Below are positions 48,671 through 61,584 of a stretch of 64,000 nt of DNA, in pieces (the first letter of the stretch is position 1; each line of letters starts with the position of its first letter). Source of the stretch: Seriola aureovittata (lineage: Eukaryota; Chordata; Actinopteri; Carangiformes; Carangidae); the NCBI RefSeq assembly GCF_021018895.1, contig NC_079368.1, positions 7,996,001 to 8,060,000 on the forward strand, written 5' to 3'. The notes under the pieces are model-generated. The model was not told where the DNA came from and made no database searches. It saw nothing but the letters and a program-made list of their open reading frames with translations. A program made the position numbers and the translations under genes.

Positions 48671-51399
48671 TCATCCACAGGGGAGCAAGCATGTCTGTAC
48701 GAAAAGGCTCAGATATTAATAGCTTCTTTAATGATAGAAGACATAAAGCTGCATGTTTCATATTTCCAATTACTGACACATGGTACACAGATAAAAAGAC
48801 GTTACATACATTACAACAAGATGGTACTCACTTTTGACAGAATAGATTACACACATCAGTATGAATATGCAAATTAGGCAACTAGGAAATACATTTCAGG
48901 ATCACTTCATCATCAGAATAAACATATAAAGGAGATGGCTATCATATACTGTATGTCCTTGAGAAAGAGGGCGATATCTTATTCAGCAGCTTCTGTCTGA
49001 CTCTGCTGACACCAAGGTCAAAATGTACACAGCCCTGGTTGGGAAGGAGGGAAGATAGTCCATCAAACGAGCACTGAACCAAGCCTCTGCATCCTGGAAA
49101 GCGTTGATGCAGGAATACAGGGTCCTCTGAGAATAGAGCCCGCTCTGTAAGCATCTACAATGCTCCCCGAGCATTCACAGTGTGTGTTCCTTTTTCCACC
49201 TGACCTGGCCTTCTGTTCTCCAGCACAGAGGCAACAACACCCGAGGTTTGCTTTCAGAAATGTCTTCTGTCATGCTTCTTGTGAATGCTCAGAAAAATAG
49301 CTATTAATAGAAAATATAATCTACTACATGTGCCTCAGATTTATATCAAATACACCACCACAGCTGTCAGATGGCGTTCATGTGAGTATAATCAAAACCT
49401 CATTTTGACAGTATGTAAATTCCTGTAAAACAGTGTGTTCTTCAGTATGACAACACACATCAGAGGCTGGAGTCCATCGTGTCTGACTACAAGTGAAAAA
49501 AATTAAAGGCAGTGGAAAATGCTCAGTGGTCATCGTAAGAGAGTAACAGAAGAAGAATTTAGCCTTCGCCTGCCAAAGCTAGTGAGTCACATCCGATCTA
49601 AGAGATTCTTGTCAGATGTGGGAGAGTGGGAGGTGTGTGTGGGCTGCAGAAATATGATATAGAAGCGCTGAACCAGCCTGCAAGCGTTTTCTCCTGAACA
49701 CCCAGAAAGTAATCCATCCACCTTGGAAAGTCCTCAAGGCTTTTCACACTAAGGATGTAATGTGTTAGAAACAGACTTGTATAGAGTTTTTGTGTGTTTA
49801 TGTCCGTGAGAGACAGAGAGGAGACTGTGAAGGAGGCGAACAATACACTGTATATGCTGAAAAGCTTGTGTAAGATGCGCATTGAATGTTTTGTTTGAAA
49901 TAACTCAATGATAGTGATATCCTCTGCTTCTACTCTTGCCTCTGTGCCGAGGTGTAACTTTACAACATAGACTGTAGTTGCAGTCTGGGAGCAGCTTAGC
50001 ACTCAGTGATCTTTGCAATCATTTAAAACTACTAAAAATATTAACATCACTATTACAGGTGCCATATCGTTTTTCATATTCATCTCTATATCCGCCTTGC
50101 AGTTTCATTTCCTCCTTGTCATTTTTTTGCTAAAAACTTTAAACTTTTTTTTCATTCCTCTCTCCCATCCATTCATTGTCTGCATCTGCTCAGAGGAACA
50201 GTCCTCATTTTGATCCTGGTAATGATTGGTGCCCAGCCAGGTGGCAATAATGTGCCCATTCTACTGAGTTTCCTTCAAGGGGTCAGAGGTGCTGGGTGAT
50301 TAACACACAGGATGTGACCTTTAATCCACTAGCAGCTCCACGCAGCATTAATCTCCCCCAGCCAGCATTCAACTCTGATAATGGCATGTTAATTAATGAT
50401 GCTCTTTTGAGGTGGCGTCAGCCTACACTGGAACCTCCAAGAGCTAGTTAACACCTCGCACATGTTCTCAAGCATTCAAGTCATCTCCTGAATATCAAAA
50501 ACAGATATGCACACTCAAATCTCACCATGTGACAGCCATATGACACTCAAGACTTCTTCCCAGGGCCTGTTTAACTTAATGCAAACGTCTTCTTCTGTGG
50601 CAATCGGTTCCATTGTTAAATCAGAGGACACTTTTTATGAGTCTCATCAGCTGTAAAAATATTCTCAGAGTCAGTGCTGAAGAAAAACAAAATTCATATG
50701 TTATCTCAAACAGACCAGCATTGCCATGAATGCATGCTTTAGCTGGTAAAATGTCAACCCCTTCTCTCTTCCTGTCTGATAAAGCCGCTCACTCAAACAC
50801 ATTCACAAACACACATGCTTGATCCGCCCAAAGGACTCTCATAGTCCCTGCTTATACATATTTAATCAAATATTTACATTCCCTTGTTCACTGTTCCCTG
50901 TTGATGTGAGAATTGTGAAGTGTGAGAGTTTTGTGTACATTGGATGAGTCAGGGTGATATGGAAGAGAGGTAACTGCCCATCCTCCACCCTACTCCTTCT
51001 GAACACGTTAGAGTGTTTTTGTTGCAATGACTATTTATTAGCAATAAACTGTTGACAAAATAGGTATTAATCTCCCAAAGCTAAACTAGCCTCTCTCTAT
51101 ATATATATATATACATAACTTATAAAGTTTTGTACACATTAAAATTTTGACCTAAATAGAATAATCAAAATTTGGAACTGCTGTAAATTTTAATGTTAAT
51201 TTTAACTTAACCAACTTTGTCTCACAAGGTTAGAAAAGTACGTGGAATATTTACTTTGATTTCTTGTGACTTAGATATGATCATGTAAGTTTGTGTGAAT
51301 TATTTATTTTTGGACTTTTGCTAGCATACATTGAAAATATACACTCTGCACTATGGATTTGGTTGATACTAATTTTGCAGTGTTCTTTGTGCTGATGCT
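48671..51399. other. intergenic, no gene recognised
   Basis: Low-complexity content is limited to a TA run at 51098-51113. A 134-codon minus frame (49598-50002) has no recognisable similarity and is probably random. The stretch 50330-50460 is rich in TTAATTAATGA-like homeodomain-type words, which may or may not matter. Confidence 0.5.
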
Positions 51400-51690
51400 G
51401 AGGAGGCATGATGTTTACCATATTAACCATCTTAGTTTAGCGTGTTAGCATGCTAAGATATGATGATTTGTACTAAACATAAACTACAGCAGAGGCTGGT
51501 GGATTGAATGGGTTATGATTTTAAGCCAAAGTATTGGACAAGTTCAGATTTAGACCTGATGATGACGCTATTTGAAAAGATAAGGGATCATGGAAGTGAT
51601 TGCAATTCATTATGTCTGCACCAAATTCAATGGCATTCCATCCAATAGCTGTTGAGATATTTCAGTCTGGACCAAGTAGACCAATCAGAA
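51400..51690 (-). repeat. percomorph dispersed repeat, copy c
   Basis: The longest minus-orientation copy. Phrases include CATCTTAGTTTAGCGTGTTA, GACCTGATGATGACGC, and CACCAAATTCAATGGCATTC followed by CATCCAATAGCTGTTGAGAT. This wording is very common beside teleost microsatellites. Confidence 0.65.
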
Positions 51691-51916
51691 TAAATACTAC
51701 CTTAAAGACTTGGATTAAATCAGAATAATTGAGATTATTTTGAAATCATTTTTATTTGGGAATCTAAACATTGCATGTATAAACATCTGTGAAGTGAACA
51801 CTTTCCTAATGTCACAGTATGGGATTAGTAACCATGCAAGTACAAGGTTGATCACTGCAGCTAAGACAAAATATGATTTCCACCCTCAGAGTCTCCTCAC
51901 TGCACCTCCCCCACAG

Positions 51917-52125
51917 TGGCTCCATGTTTTTCCATTCCGTGGTTTTGGAAGTCCCGGTCTATTGGCTGGTGGCTCTGTTGGCCAGGTCCTGCCTTCCTGA
52001 CCGTGGAGCTGCTCTCCTTTGAGCCCAGTCCTGGTCCCCAGCTGGTGTCTGGTGTTTGTGGCTGAGGCAGGCAGCCTACAAGCAGTGGAGCAGAGACTGT
52101 CTGGGGAGGCTGCCTGGACACACAG
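51917..52125 (+). other. exon-like segment without a coding frame
   Basis: A strong acceptor, CACCTCCCCCACAG|TGG, and a donor, ACACAG|GTACAT, bracket 209 nt that are clearly GC-richer than the neighbourhood. Stops occur in all three plus frames, so if transcribed it would be a non-coding or UTR exon. The minus strand carries 74-81 codon frames without recognisable similarity. Confidence 0.25.
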
Positions 52126-53250
52126 GTACATGTTTACTATTATTTCAAATATTTTTGTGGAAATGTCTTGTTATCAAATATTTTTAAGAAGGCAGTGATT
52201 ATTTCACTTTTTGCTGATTATGATCTTTGGCCCCAGGTTATGCCTATTGGATATGTTTCTGACTGTATGAGGAGTGATGAGATAAAATATTTTTTTGGCC
52301 AAACATACAATGCTGTGTTCTGGTTATTATTTGATTAATTATTTCATTCTAACATGACAGTGTTTGGCTGCCTAGCTGACATACTTGGACAAGCTAGGCA
52401 GAGGTTGGATTCATGCTTTACTGTTCTTGTTATTAATGTTAAAAGAGAGAAAAGGTTGTAGGATGTGGAATAACCAATGTGTTTGGCTAACGTAATGCTT
52501 TCTCAAAAAACGACTTTGGCTGGTGTTGCTGCAGTGTAAACTTCCTGTCTAGTAACAACCAGGGCCATTTTATTATTGTGAAGGGTTTTTTTTTTCTTTT
52601 TCTTTCCTCACAAAAAAATGTAGAATTAATTGCTCCTTGACCTTGGAAGTAATACCAGGTGGCTTCTTGTAGGTACTAAGCTGCTTTGCTAGAATTATGC
52701 AAACAATTACATTACACTAGAGCAGACAAACACACACTTGAAACCATTTGTTACACTTCTGCTCTTGTATTTTTGGTTTCAGGAAGGCTAAAGAAAAGAC
52801 TCTTTAAAAAAAACTCTTTATATAGGGAGTATCGCTCTTACTACAGCCCTATGTCCTCTACATCAAGTATATGAAACAAAATCAGTGGCCCGTTGGTGAA
52901 TAGAGTATCTATCAGGCAAAGAGCCAGATGTTCTTCTCAGCTAAAAGGGCAGTAAATACCGGAACACAATATGTGAACACAAAAATGACTCAAATGGGAT
53001 GATTTTCCCGAATATGTAAATAAACAATTGTTAACAACGATTAACGTCATAAGTTATTATGTGTTGTTTTGATGCCTTTCTGCCTCCTTGTGGTCAAAAA
53101 TCCATTTGTGAAGCCTTGAAAAACTTGTGTAATTCTGTTATTACACAGAAGAACTGCATGGTTTTATTAACTTTGTGTCGCTAAATTAAGATAATAAAAG
53201 TGTAAACAAAGTGTCGTTATGTAAGTACTTTTGTACATGTGTATGTTTTT

Positions 53251-53520
53251 TAGGGTTCCAACTGATGATTATTTTCATCATTAATTACTTCAGTTTTGAT
53301 TAATAAATTCATTGTTTTGCCTATAAAATGTCAGAGAATTGTGATAAATGTCAGTATGTCTTTTAACAGGTGCACGGTTTTGTCCAATCAACAGTTCAAA
53401 ATCTGAGGAAACTGAGTTTACAACCATATAAACCAGAATGATTATCGATATAAGCCAAGCAATGACCTGATCATCAAAACTGTTGATGATTCATTTTTTT
53501 GTTGATCAACTAATGAACCA
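53251..53520 (+). mobile_element. hAT-type MITE, decayed
   Basis: It starts TAGGGTTCCAACTGATGATT with ATTTTCATCATTAATTACTT following, carries TGCCTATAAAATGTCAGAGA in the middle, and ends with TTGTTGATCAACTAATGAAC. This is a diverged copy of the TAGGGCTGCAACTAACGATT family common in teleosts, whose ends are imperfect inverted repeats. Confidence 0.7.
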
Positions 53521-54362
53521 CAGAAAAATGACTTATTGCTAAAGTACTAGGCTAATATCGCACTAATATGTGGATGCTATCCTGCAGGTCTTTGGGCTGT
53601 GAGAGCAAATCAGAGTACCTGGACAAAAACCCACAAAGACATGGTGACAACATGCAAACTTCACACGGAGATGCTCCATTAATTATAAAGATATAAAGAA
53701 GAGTTTAAGAGTGTACATTGCAGAAAGTGAGTACAATAATAAATCACCCCTCCCCCTTCCTTATTCTTCCTCCTGCCTTCCTTCTTCTCCTGTCTCCCCA
53801 CCTCTTCCTCTACTTTCAGCCCCTTCCAATATTTAAGGCAAGAGAAGAGGCCCCTGGCCTAGATACTGGACCCCATCGCCTCATGACATAGCGCTACTTG
53901 TACATATGTGTGCGTGTGTGATTTATGTCTCTTGTCCAGACTCGGTGGGAGCTGGGAGTACAGACCCCACCCCCTACACCTACAACCCCCTTCCCCACCC
54001 CCACCCTCCCCCACTTGCCCAACAAAGCTCTCTAAAAATGTGTGTAAGAGGTTTGGGGGAGGTCCCCCTGAGAGGCAAATAGAATTAAGGAGCCAACTCA
54101 AGTCACTGAAACTATGCTATAGCTCCTAAGCTGACAGCAGGAGCCCACACCCAAATCAGTAAGTATTCCCTCTCACAGAAACATGCATGTTTTTCTTTCT
54201 CATACCTGCACATTTTCACACTACATTACTGTATATGCTGAAAGATTTGAATTTGGATCATCCTTTTACCCTGGAAATGTATAATTTGCAATAAGATACA
54301 CTTGTTAAGTATGATGGCTCTAAATTCCCATGCTGACATAGGCAATGAATAAAGCAAACACA

Positions 54363-54363
<1 letters not shown>

Positions 54364-54415
<52 letters not shown>
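54364..54415. repeat. (CA)26 microsatellite
   Basis: Uninterrupted CA run, followed by a few more interrupted CA units. Confidence 0.92.
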
Positions 54416-54417
<2 letters not shown>

Positions 54418-55374
54418 ACACACACTTATTTATGCACACACATACAGGCACAGTAACACCATCATTACTTTCTCTGGCATTAATCTCACACATTTATTCT
54501 GGTCAGTCTACTTGCAGGCAGGAATCCACCAGGACATCTCATGTTGCATATCAACACTTCCATTTGTGCAGCGTGAGGCTTAAGTAGGTTAGAGGCAGGC
54601 ATGCACACTCCACTTTCGTCTCCAAGCCCTCCAGGCAGTAAACGATTCTGTCAGAGAGGCTGCTGCTCGTTATCGACGTGCTCGCAGGCTGGAAGTTGTG
54701 GGCACCGCAGCAGCTCCTGCACATTGCAATGCAGCCTCTGCCACACAACAGCCATGGGTGATCGAGTACATTATGGATTGGCTATAATACCATGAACAGA
54801 AACACAGTCAAACGCAAAAGGACCTCTGTAGTGGAGTGAATGTGTATTGATTCCAATATAGCACATAGAAATTTCAGTTACAAATCACATGAAGTATGAG
54901 TTGTCGACTGAAATACTGACATGGCCATCTCTAGATGTTATCATGGCTATAAAGGAGAACATTGCTGGTTCCTAAGCTGCTGCAGCTAAAACCACACCAC
55001 TCCTAGCCTGAAGCACTCTGTGTGACTGTGTGTGCATGCCTTTCAGATATTTTGAAGCAGAGATGTTATTAGATAGTTTGTCTGCATGTCTGAATCCTCG
55101 GGCCGGTAGCTGTCCAGGGGGGTGAGGTGGTATTTGTGGATGCAGTTAGACCAGAATAACAACACTCAGATTCATGGCCCATGTTCCTCTGGATGGCTCA
55201 GACTCAGTATTGTATTTCATTAGTATTTGTGTGTATCTGGAGGATGTGTGCACTGTATAGAAATGAGGTCCCTCACACACCCTGTGACATTTATAGAGAG
55301 GCACTATGAAGGAGGTTTGGTTAGTTTATGGAGCAAAGGCAGTTAACTTGTATAATCCATGTGTTGTACTGGAG

Positions 55375-55395
55375 CCCCCCCCCCCCCCCCCCCCC
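55375..55395. repeat. poly-C run (21)
   Basis: Twenty-one consecutive cytosines. Such runs are prone to sequencing error and can form i-motif or G-quadruplex structures, so the length should be treated with caution. Confidence 0.85.
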
Positions 55396-55965
55396 GGTAT
55401 ACATGTGACAGTGAATTCCATTATCTCCCACCAACCAACCTCCTCATCTAACACACATGTTTCCTATCACGGTCGGGACATTCCAGGCGTTGTCCAGCAT
55501 TCCTCTAAAAATGTATCATGTACCAAGCACGTCCGGATAACTCAAAGATAAACCACACTCAGGAAACGTACTTGGATTTCTATGTTTGTGTGCAGAGTAT
55601 AGTACAATAAAGGTAATAAAATCTGTACTGAACACCTAATTCCGATGGAAGCCAGTTTTAAACCTTGTGCACACTGTCACTCTGGAGGTGGAAAGATTCC
55701 TAGACAAGCTGCACAGCCCAGCCTGTCTTACTGTTTCCTAACAAAATGTACACGGTTTAAATGTTGCGAATTTATTGTAATTTCATTCTGTTGAACTGAA
55801 TATGTATTAAAATATAAATGGATATTGAAAAACTGGTAAGATGTAGTAAGGTGTAGTCTATAACTGGTTCCACCACTGTCTGTCACTACACTGTGAGTTT
55901 CTGAATGTGTTTTTAGCAACATCTGTAGTAACTGTAATATTGATCAATCAATCTGTTCAATACCA

Positions 55966-56300
55966 TGAAATTTTGTACGTTCATGGTCCTGAGAGGATGA
56001 ATCCCACTGACTTAGGTGATTCCCTGACTTTTCCTCTAGAGGCAGCAACAGGTCTTCACTCATCCTGTAAGATTGCTCAACATACAATTGATACATTGAT
56101 ACAAAATTTTGTACAGACGTTCATAATTCTCAGAGGATATATCCTAAGGACTTTGGTGATCCCCTGACTTTTCCTCTACTGCTAATTAGCAAATACGCTA
56201 ACACACGAAAGTAAACAGCCTGATAAACACCAACATGTTAGCATTGTCACTGTGGGCAATGTTAGCATGCTGAATTCAGGGATTTAGCTTGAACCACCAG
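55966..56300 (+). repeat. percomorph dispersed repeat, copy d, with internal duplication
   Basis: The copy contains GCTAATTAGCAAATACGCTA, AACACCAACATGTTAGCATT and GGGATTTAGCTTGAACCACC. Its first module is present twice, at 55966-56038 and 56101-56178. Each unit runs from ATTTTGTAC, through AGAGGAT and TGATYCCCTGACTTTTCCTC, to TA. Confidence 0.65.
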
Positions 56301-56964
56301 GAGAGACACAGGTTTAAGGCCAGTGGAAAGAAAACAAATTACGTTACATTGCCTTCATCACTTCTCATTTATCGCTGTAGGCGTGTCAACGACCCTCGCA
56401 AGCTAACGTTTAAGTTTGTACCTGCTGTGGGAACACGTCTGTGGAGCAGGAGATCATCACCATTGCCTCTGTCTCTGGGATACTGCTTTACGCTTACTAA
56501 CATAAATTGTTGGTTGGTTTCTTTTTTTACACAACGTTTGTAACTACTACTGCTCCACAGCTTACAAACGCTGACATGCCCTTAGTGACAAGCTGGGAGT
56601 GGTGTGTTTGGTTTTGCACAATTTCATTAGCAATGTGGATCTTTCCCTTGTTAATTAATGATGAAATAAATTCCTAGTGTTTAAAATTGACTTGTATTCC
56701 AACATTTAATAACATGAATAAAGCTTCATAAATCAATACTGTTTTGACAAAAAGGCATCAAGAAGTTTGGTGCTAAAAACCTTCAAAACGGATTTCCTTT
56801 GTTGCACTGCGTGTCTGGCTCCTCACTTGACTTGTGACGCCTTACACTTTCTTTGTTCATTGTTGAAGATGCACTGCAACTGTTGAAACACTGTCATCTT
56901 TTGAAGAGTATTTTTGGGCATGAATTTTCTGCTTTTATGACATATTACAGATTTATGTTAATAA

Positions 56965-57145
56965 GGGAAAGAAAGAAAGAGAGAGAGAGACAGAGAGAGA
57001 GACAGAGAGAGAGACAGAGAGGGAGAGAGAGAGAGAGAGAGGTGGGGAATTCATGCAACAAAGATCCCTGGCCAGACTGGAACCAGGGGCGTTGGGTTAA
57101 TCGTTGGTGCCTTAAACCCCTCAGGCACCCCATATTTCCACTTTT
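56965..57145 (-). mobile_element. tRNA-derived SINE, minus orientation
   Basis: Reverse-complemented, it reads GCCTGAGGGGTTTAAGGC (A-box-like), then CCTGGTTCCAGTCTGGCC (B-box-like), then GGATCTTTGTTGCATG and a long CT-rich tract. The layout matches the SINE at 22604, although the tRNA-like head differs. The CT tract (56965-57042 on the plus strand as GA) has expanded to almost 80 bp. Confidence 0.65.
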
Positions 57146-59525
57146 TGGCCATAGTGTTAGACACCACTATTACAGCCCACAATAATAAGTGTGTGACCAA
57201 GCAAGCAACAGGCAATAAAAGATAATGTCTTATGAGCCTTCACCCACATTTATATTTAACATACAGTGATTGTGCAGAGCAAATGCAGCTCGTCCCTTGA
57301 CACAGCTACAGGTCATTCATGCTTTGTAAACAATGACTCACCTTTAATAATACTAGATGCATACAGTACATTGCCTATAATCAAATGGGCCAAGGTGATG
57401 GAGCACTTTCTCGGTTCCCTCTGGACATCACGGCAGGAGCAAAGGACATTTTACACAGTGTACATCGGGAGGAAGAGAGGAGAGTCTGCAGAGCAATCCG
57501 TGGGGGCGGATCAGGACAAGATCAATGGGAGTGACAGGGAGTGCAGGAGGCAGCAGGAGATTCAAAGTAGGCCAATAAATAACATCCTAGTGAGACAGCA
57601 ACTGCCTCCCCCTCAGCCGCCACCGCCCCGTTCCACCCCCGACCCCCCTGGCCCCGCCGACTGGGCCCCCTTGATTACTGGCCTCAGAGGGGGGGATGGT
57701 GGCCCCCGGCTGCACAATACACCTCTCATACGGGGCCTTCACTCACCTCTTGCCTCCATTTGTTGGACATTCATCTTTCAGCATGTGTGTGAGTTTGTTT
57801 AGGGGGTGGGGGCTCAGTGGATGAGGGGCTAGCAGGGACTGGTGGGGACGGGGATGGAGAGATGGAAGGGGGTGGAGGTCTATGAGTGTGTGTGGTGGAG
57901 TGGGGGCTCTTCTATGTTTTTTACATCTTCTCCCTTCCAACACTCACCCATCCCCCTCCCTACGCACCACTATATATTCTGTCTGGCCCCCCCATCCCAA
58001 ACCACTAAGCTCTGCACTGTGGTTTCACTGAGTGAGTTGGGTGGTTTAAACATTAGCCACTTTGGATTTTGCTCCACAGCAGTCGGGAAGAAAAAAAAAA
58101 AAGGGCTTGCCTTCTCTTCAGTGTGCAACAGTTCTGCCTGACACCTTCAAACAAATTATACTTCTGGCTTACACTACAATGTTTTTTTATTCTAATCAAA
58201 TTAAAGCTTAACTAATATTTGCAACATCGATTTAAAGGGGTCATGATTTTGAAACTTTGACTCATACCGGGGACAAAAAATACAGGATATCTCTGCCTCT
58301 GCTGCTTTGACCTGGATCATCCTTGTTTCTATCTTGCACATTTGCAAGAGATGGTGTACACATTTAATTACAGTGGATGACTGAATTTGGCACGCACCCC
58401 GGAAGAAGAAACTATAACTGAGGTTGGCTTCAGTAAAGAGTATCTAAATTTTTCACAAAGCACATACAGGACACGCAGGACAGGCAGATGACAGGCAGGC
58501 AGGTTAGGTTGAGGAGCGGGGGGCTTTGTGTGTCGTGGCTGATGTGATTGCAGGCGGAGCAGGGCCACACCTCAGCCAAGGTTATCGCCAAGACTCAGGG
58601 AGGAGACAGAGATCCCCTTTGTGGTTCACAGCCACTCGCTTACATGACTGTCATACCACAAGACGTTTGCGTGGAAGATGAGAGCAGCCGAGCGTAGTGA
58701 GCTGACAGAATCAGGCACAGAGGAAGAGAGGGGAAGAGGCAAGCAGGGGAGAAAGGGAAGCCGAGGGAGACAGAAACAAAGAGAGAGGGAGAGAGAGGGA
58801 TTCAGAGGAAATGAGTGGGAGGTGGGAGCAGAAAGTGGCAGACTTATACTGTAGATCTCGGTGGTATGTTTTCAAAGTGCCGAATGACACTTCCTATCAC
58901 TGTGTCGAGGGAAGTGGAGCGTGTCAGCTCCGGTGCTCTCTCACCCCATCTTGCATGCAGAGCAATTACCACTGGCACATACACCCCCACCCACAGATCC
59001 ACCTCAAACCCCCCCCCCCAATCAGAAATCAGAAATCAGCCAGCAGACCTGTGACTCATCATTTAGAGTAATAGGCGCCTGGTGGAGGCTTAAGGAGAAT
59101 AGAGAAATGAATAAACAGAACAAAGTTGATTCATTACAGGGGGAAGGACATCATAGAAATCCCCTCACCTTTTCATCTCACACTGATTAGTGTGGATCAG
59201 AAAGGCGGCATTTTAATATAATTCAAAAGCTGTTGTTGGCTTTTTCTACCCTGGAAGACGTCCATTGCAGCCAGCTTTCCACTGTTTTGGCACAGAGCAG
59301 CACCACAGCGATGACTACACCTTGCTTTGTTTGCTTCCAGCCTTTGGACAGCAAAGTATAAAATTAGCTTTTTGCTCCAAATGCTAAATGACTGTGTATT
59401 TGGTGTGATTAATCTATTTAAAGAGAAATGGAACTGAGGCGTGTCTGAAAAGCTGTATTGCCAGTGTGTGCTACAAAAACCATTGTTTCACCAGCCCTGT
59501 GATTTGCACTAAAGGGGTCGCAGCG
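57146..59525. other. intergenic, GC-richer unique sequence
   Basis: The part 57420-57780 is GC-rich and gives a 178-codon plus frame (57266-57802) with a Pro-rich middle. I see no domain and no splice logic that would make it a gene. GA-rich purine sequence occurs at 58720-58810. The block 58560-58700 is non-repetitive and could be a conserved regulatory element, but this cannot be judged from one genome. Confidence 0.4.
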
Positions 59526-59541
59526 GGTTGCCATGGCAACC
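59526..59541. promoter_or_regulatory. perfect X-box palindrome (RFX-type site)
   Basis: GGTTGCCATGGCAACC is a 16-bp perfect palindrome. It contains GTTGCC and GGCAAC half-sites in the arrangement known for RFX transcription factors, which control ciliary and other genes. It lies in non-repetitive sequence about 2 kb downstream of the predicted ep400 end. Function is not shown by sequence alone. Confidence 0.55.
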
Positions 59542-61584
59542 TTTCAGTATAGATGGCCTGTTTCTTTTCCAATTGCGGTGATCATCAGCATCATTGGAGG
59601 CGCATCATTAGCAGGGAGCCCCCGGGGCTGTGTGATCAGTGCCTGGCCAGGACATTAGAGAGTGTGGAGAGAATGATAGACAGGATTTGGCCTTTATCAT
59701 CTGCAGGGTGCAGCAGGGCTGAGCCCTGACAAGACAAACCTCCATGGGCTCCTTCGTACTCGGGTATTTTTTCCCCCCACGGTGTGCTGAGCTTGCCTCT
59801 GCATCTGTTGCCTTCAGCCCTGCTTGTCTCTTAGGCAACAACAAAGCCCTCGCCGCGTTGATCTCTTCACTGTTGTCGTGTCAACACAGGTAATGATTGT
59901 ATCATACCTATTTCCAGAGGCTGTCATTCACAAGGCTCCTCTGCTCTCTGACATGCTTAAGGGGCTCTCGTTCATGGCTCTGTGCAAATGGATGAAAACA
60001 CACAACAGTGGAGCAGCAGCCCTCATCCCCGGCTCACACATTTGACACTGTTCAGAGGCTTTAAAGACCCTCCTGAGGTAAACACTCACATGGTGGGGAG
60101 GCTGGTGTCTGAGCACAAAGATGAAACCAACTCTGACAGCCTGAGCAGCCCTTAACCCACACTGCTTACCCTGTACTCCTGCTAATGCACGACTTTTCCA
60201 ATGGAAATAAAGATATCAAAATACAAGCCTGAACTCCAAAGTGCTGCCATGGGGGCTTTCTACACACTGAACTTCCAGCTGTGAATGCCACACACTCAGT
60301 TCCTTAATCACAGAGGTCGTGTTGTTTCCTGGGTTTATATCAAAGTAGCAACACTGCGCGTCTGCGTGTTTACACTTGTGTGTGAAAGGTGCAGTTACCC
60401 CCACCCCATCTGCTGTAAACTGACATTCAAATAAAAGGTGGATAGCAGAGAAGTGGAAAATGGTTACATAAGTATTTACATTTCCTTTTTCTCTGCCGCT
60501 CTCTCCATCAAATGCACACATTCACAGAGGAGGTGTGAAGCTAGTGATGAGATGTACTAACCAAAGTGGTGTGAATCATCAGCTCTCCTCAACCAGATCA
60601 TGACAGCTCGTATGCCCTCCAGTTTTAACAAATGTGCAGAAACATTTTTTCTGCCCTTCAAGTCACAAAAATGTCCTCTATCCATAATTCCTCTTTCCAA
60701 TGGACAGTTCTTGTAAGTATAACTAGAAGTTGAGCCCAGGGATGGAGTGATCTCCTGGCCAAAGGAACCAGCATTGCCCATCTGTTCATCTCTCGGCCCT
60801 ATCTTCCACCTCACCTCCCTTGTCTCACTCATTTAGTGGTGAATGTGGACCGGCCACCGAGTGCCAGTGGAGAGGGGAGACGCAGGGTGTGCACTGAACA
60901 GCAGATGGGAAATTTCAATGAGGTGGAAAATCCAGAGTAGTGGCGAACCTTCTTCCGAGAGGGTTCAGGGTGATACTGATACAACAGTGCCCCCCTGTGG
61001 AGAAATACAAATCTGCATTAATTTCTTTCAGCAAGCAACTGAAGTTTTTTTAAATTGAGAGCATTTTACTGATTCAGAAAGTGAGTTTGCAAAGGGACAG
61101 GACTAACAGATAAATCTTTATAAAGTGTTGGGTGGCTGGGTTAATCCTCAGCTCCTCTGCCTCACTCAGCTGACATATCTGCCAGTCAGCAGCCAGCCAG
61201 GCCAAGCAGTCAGTGCTGAAAGGGGCTTTCTAGTCTCCAGTGCACTCCTCAGACTGTCTACAGGCAAGATGCTTAAAATGCAAGATCAAGTGCCTGCTGA
61301 ACCGAAACTTTTACTGAAGATCTACAGCAGCCTTTGACACCAATTTCTGTTTTGTCAGGTGTTTTTGTGCAACTGAAACCGAATAGTTTAGGTCCTGCCT
61401 CCCTCCAGAACTTCGCTATCAATACAACACCAAGAGATACTGGTGTACTAGGCTGCAAAGAACAGCTATAACTGTGCTATAACAAAACCAGGGAGTGTGT
61501 TATAAGAATTCACGAGATGTCAAAGTACTTACAATGGATTTAATGGAAAAAAAAAAATCAAAGGAAAAAAGATGAATTTGTGTA
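59542..61584. other. intergenic downstream of ep400
   Basis: Unique sequence with no recognised gene. At 59835-59889 a 55-nt stretch lies between an acceptor-like CTCTTAG and a good donor CACAG|GTAATG on the plus strand, but nothing else supports an exon. The minus-strand ep400 transcript is expected to end near 61585. Confidence 0.5.

Noticed and set aside
49598..50002. 134-codon minus frame
   Set aside because: No recognisable similarity or gene structure. Composition is like the surrounding non-coding DNA.
57266..57802. 178-codon plus frame with Pro-rich stretch
   Set aside because: Length is explained by a GC-rich block with few stops. The Pro run comes from C-rich low-complexity sequence, and no domain is visible.
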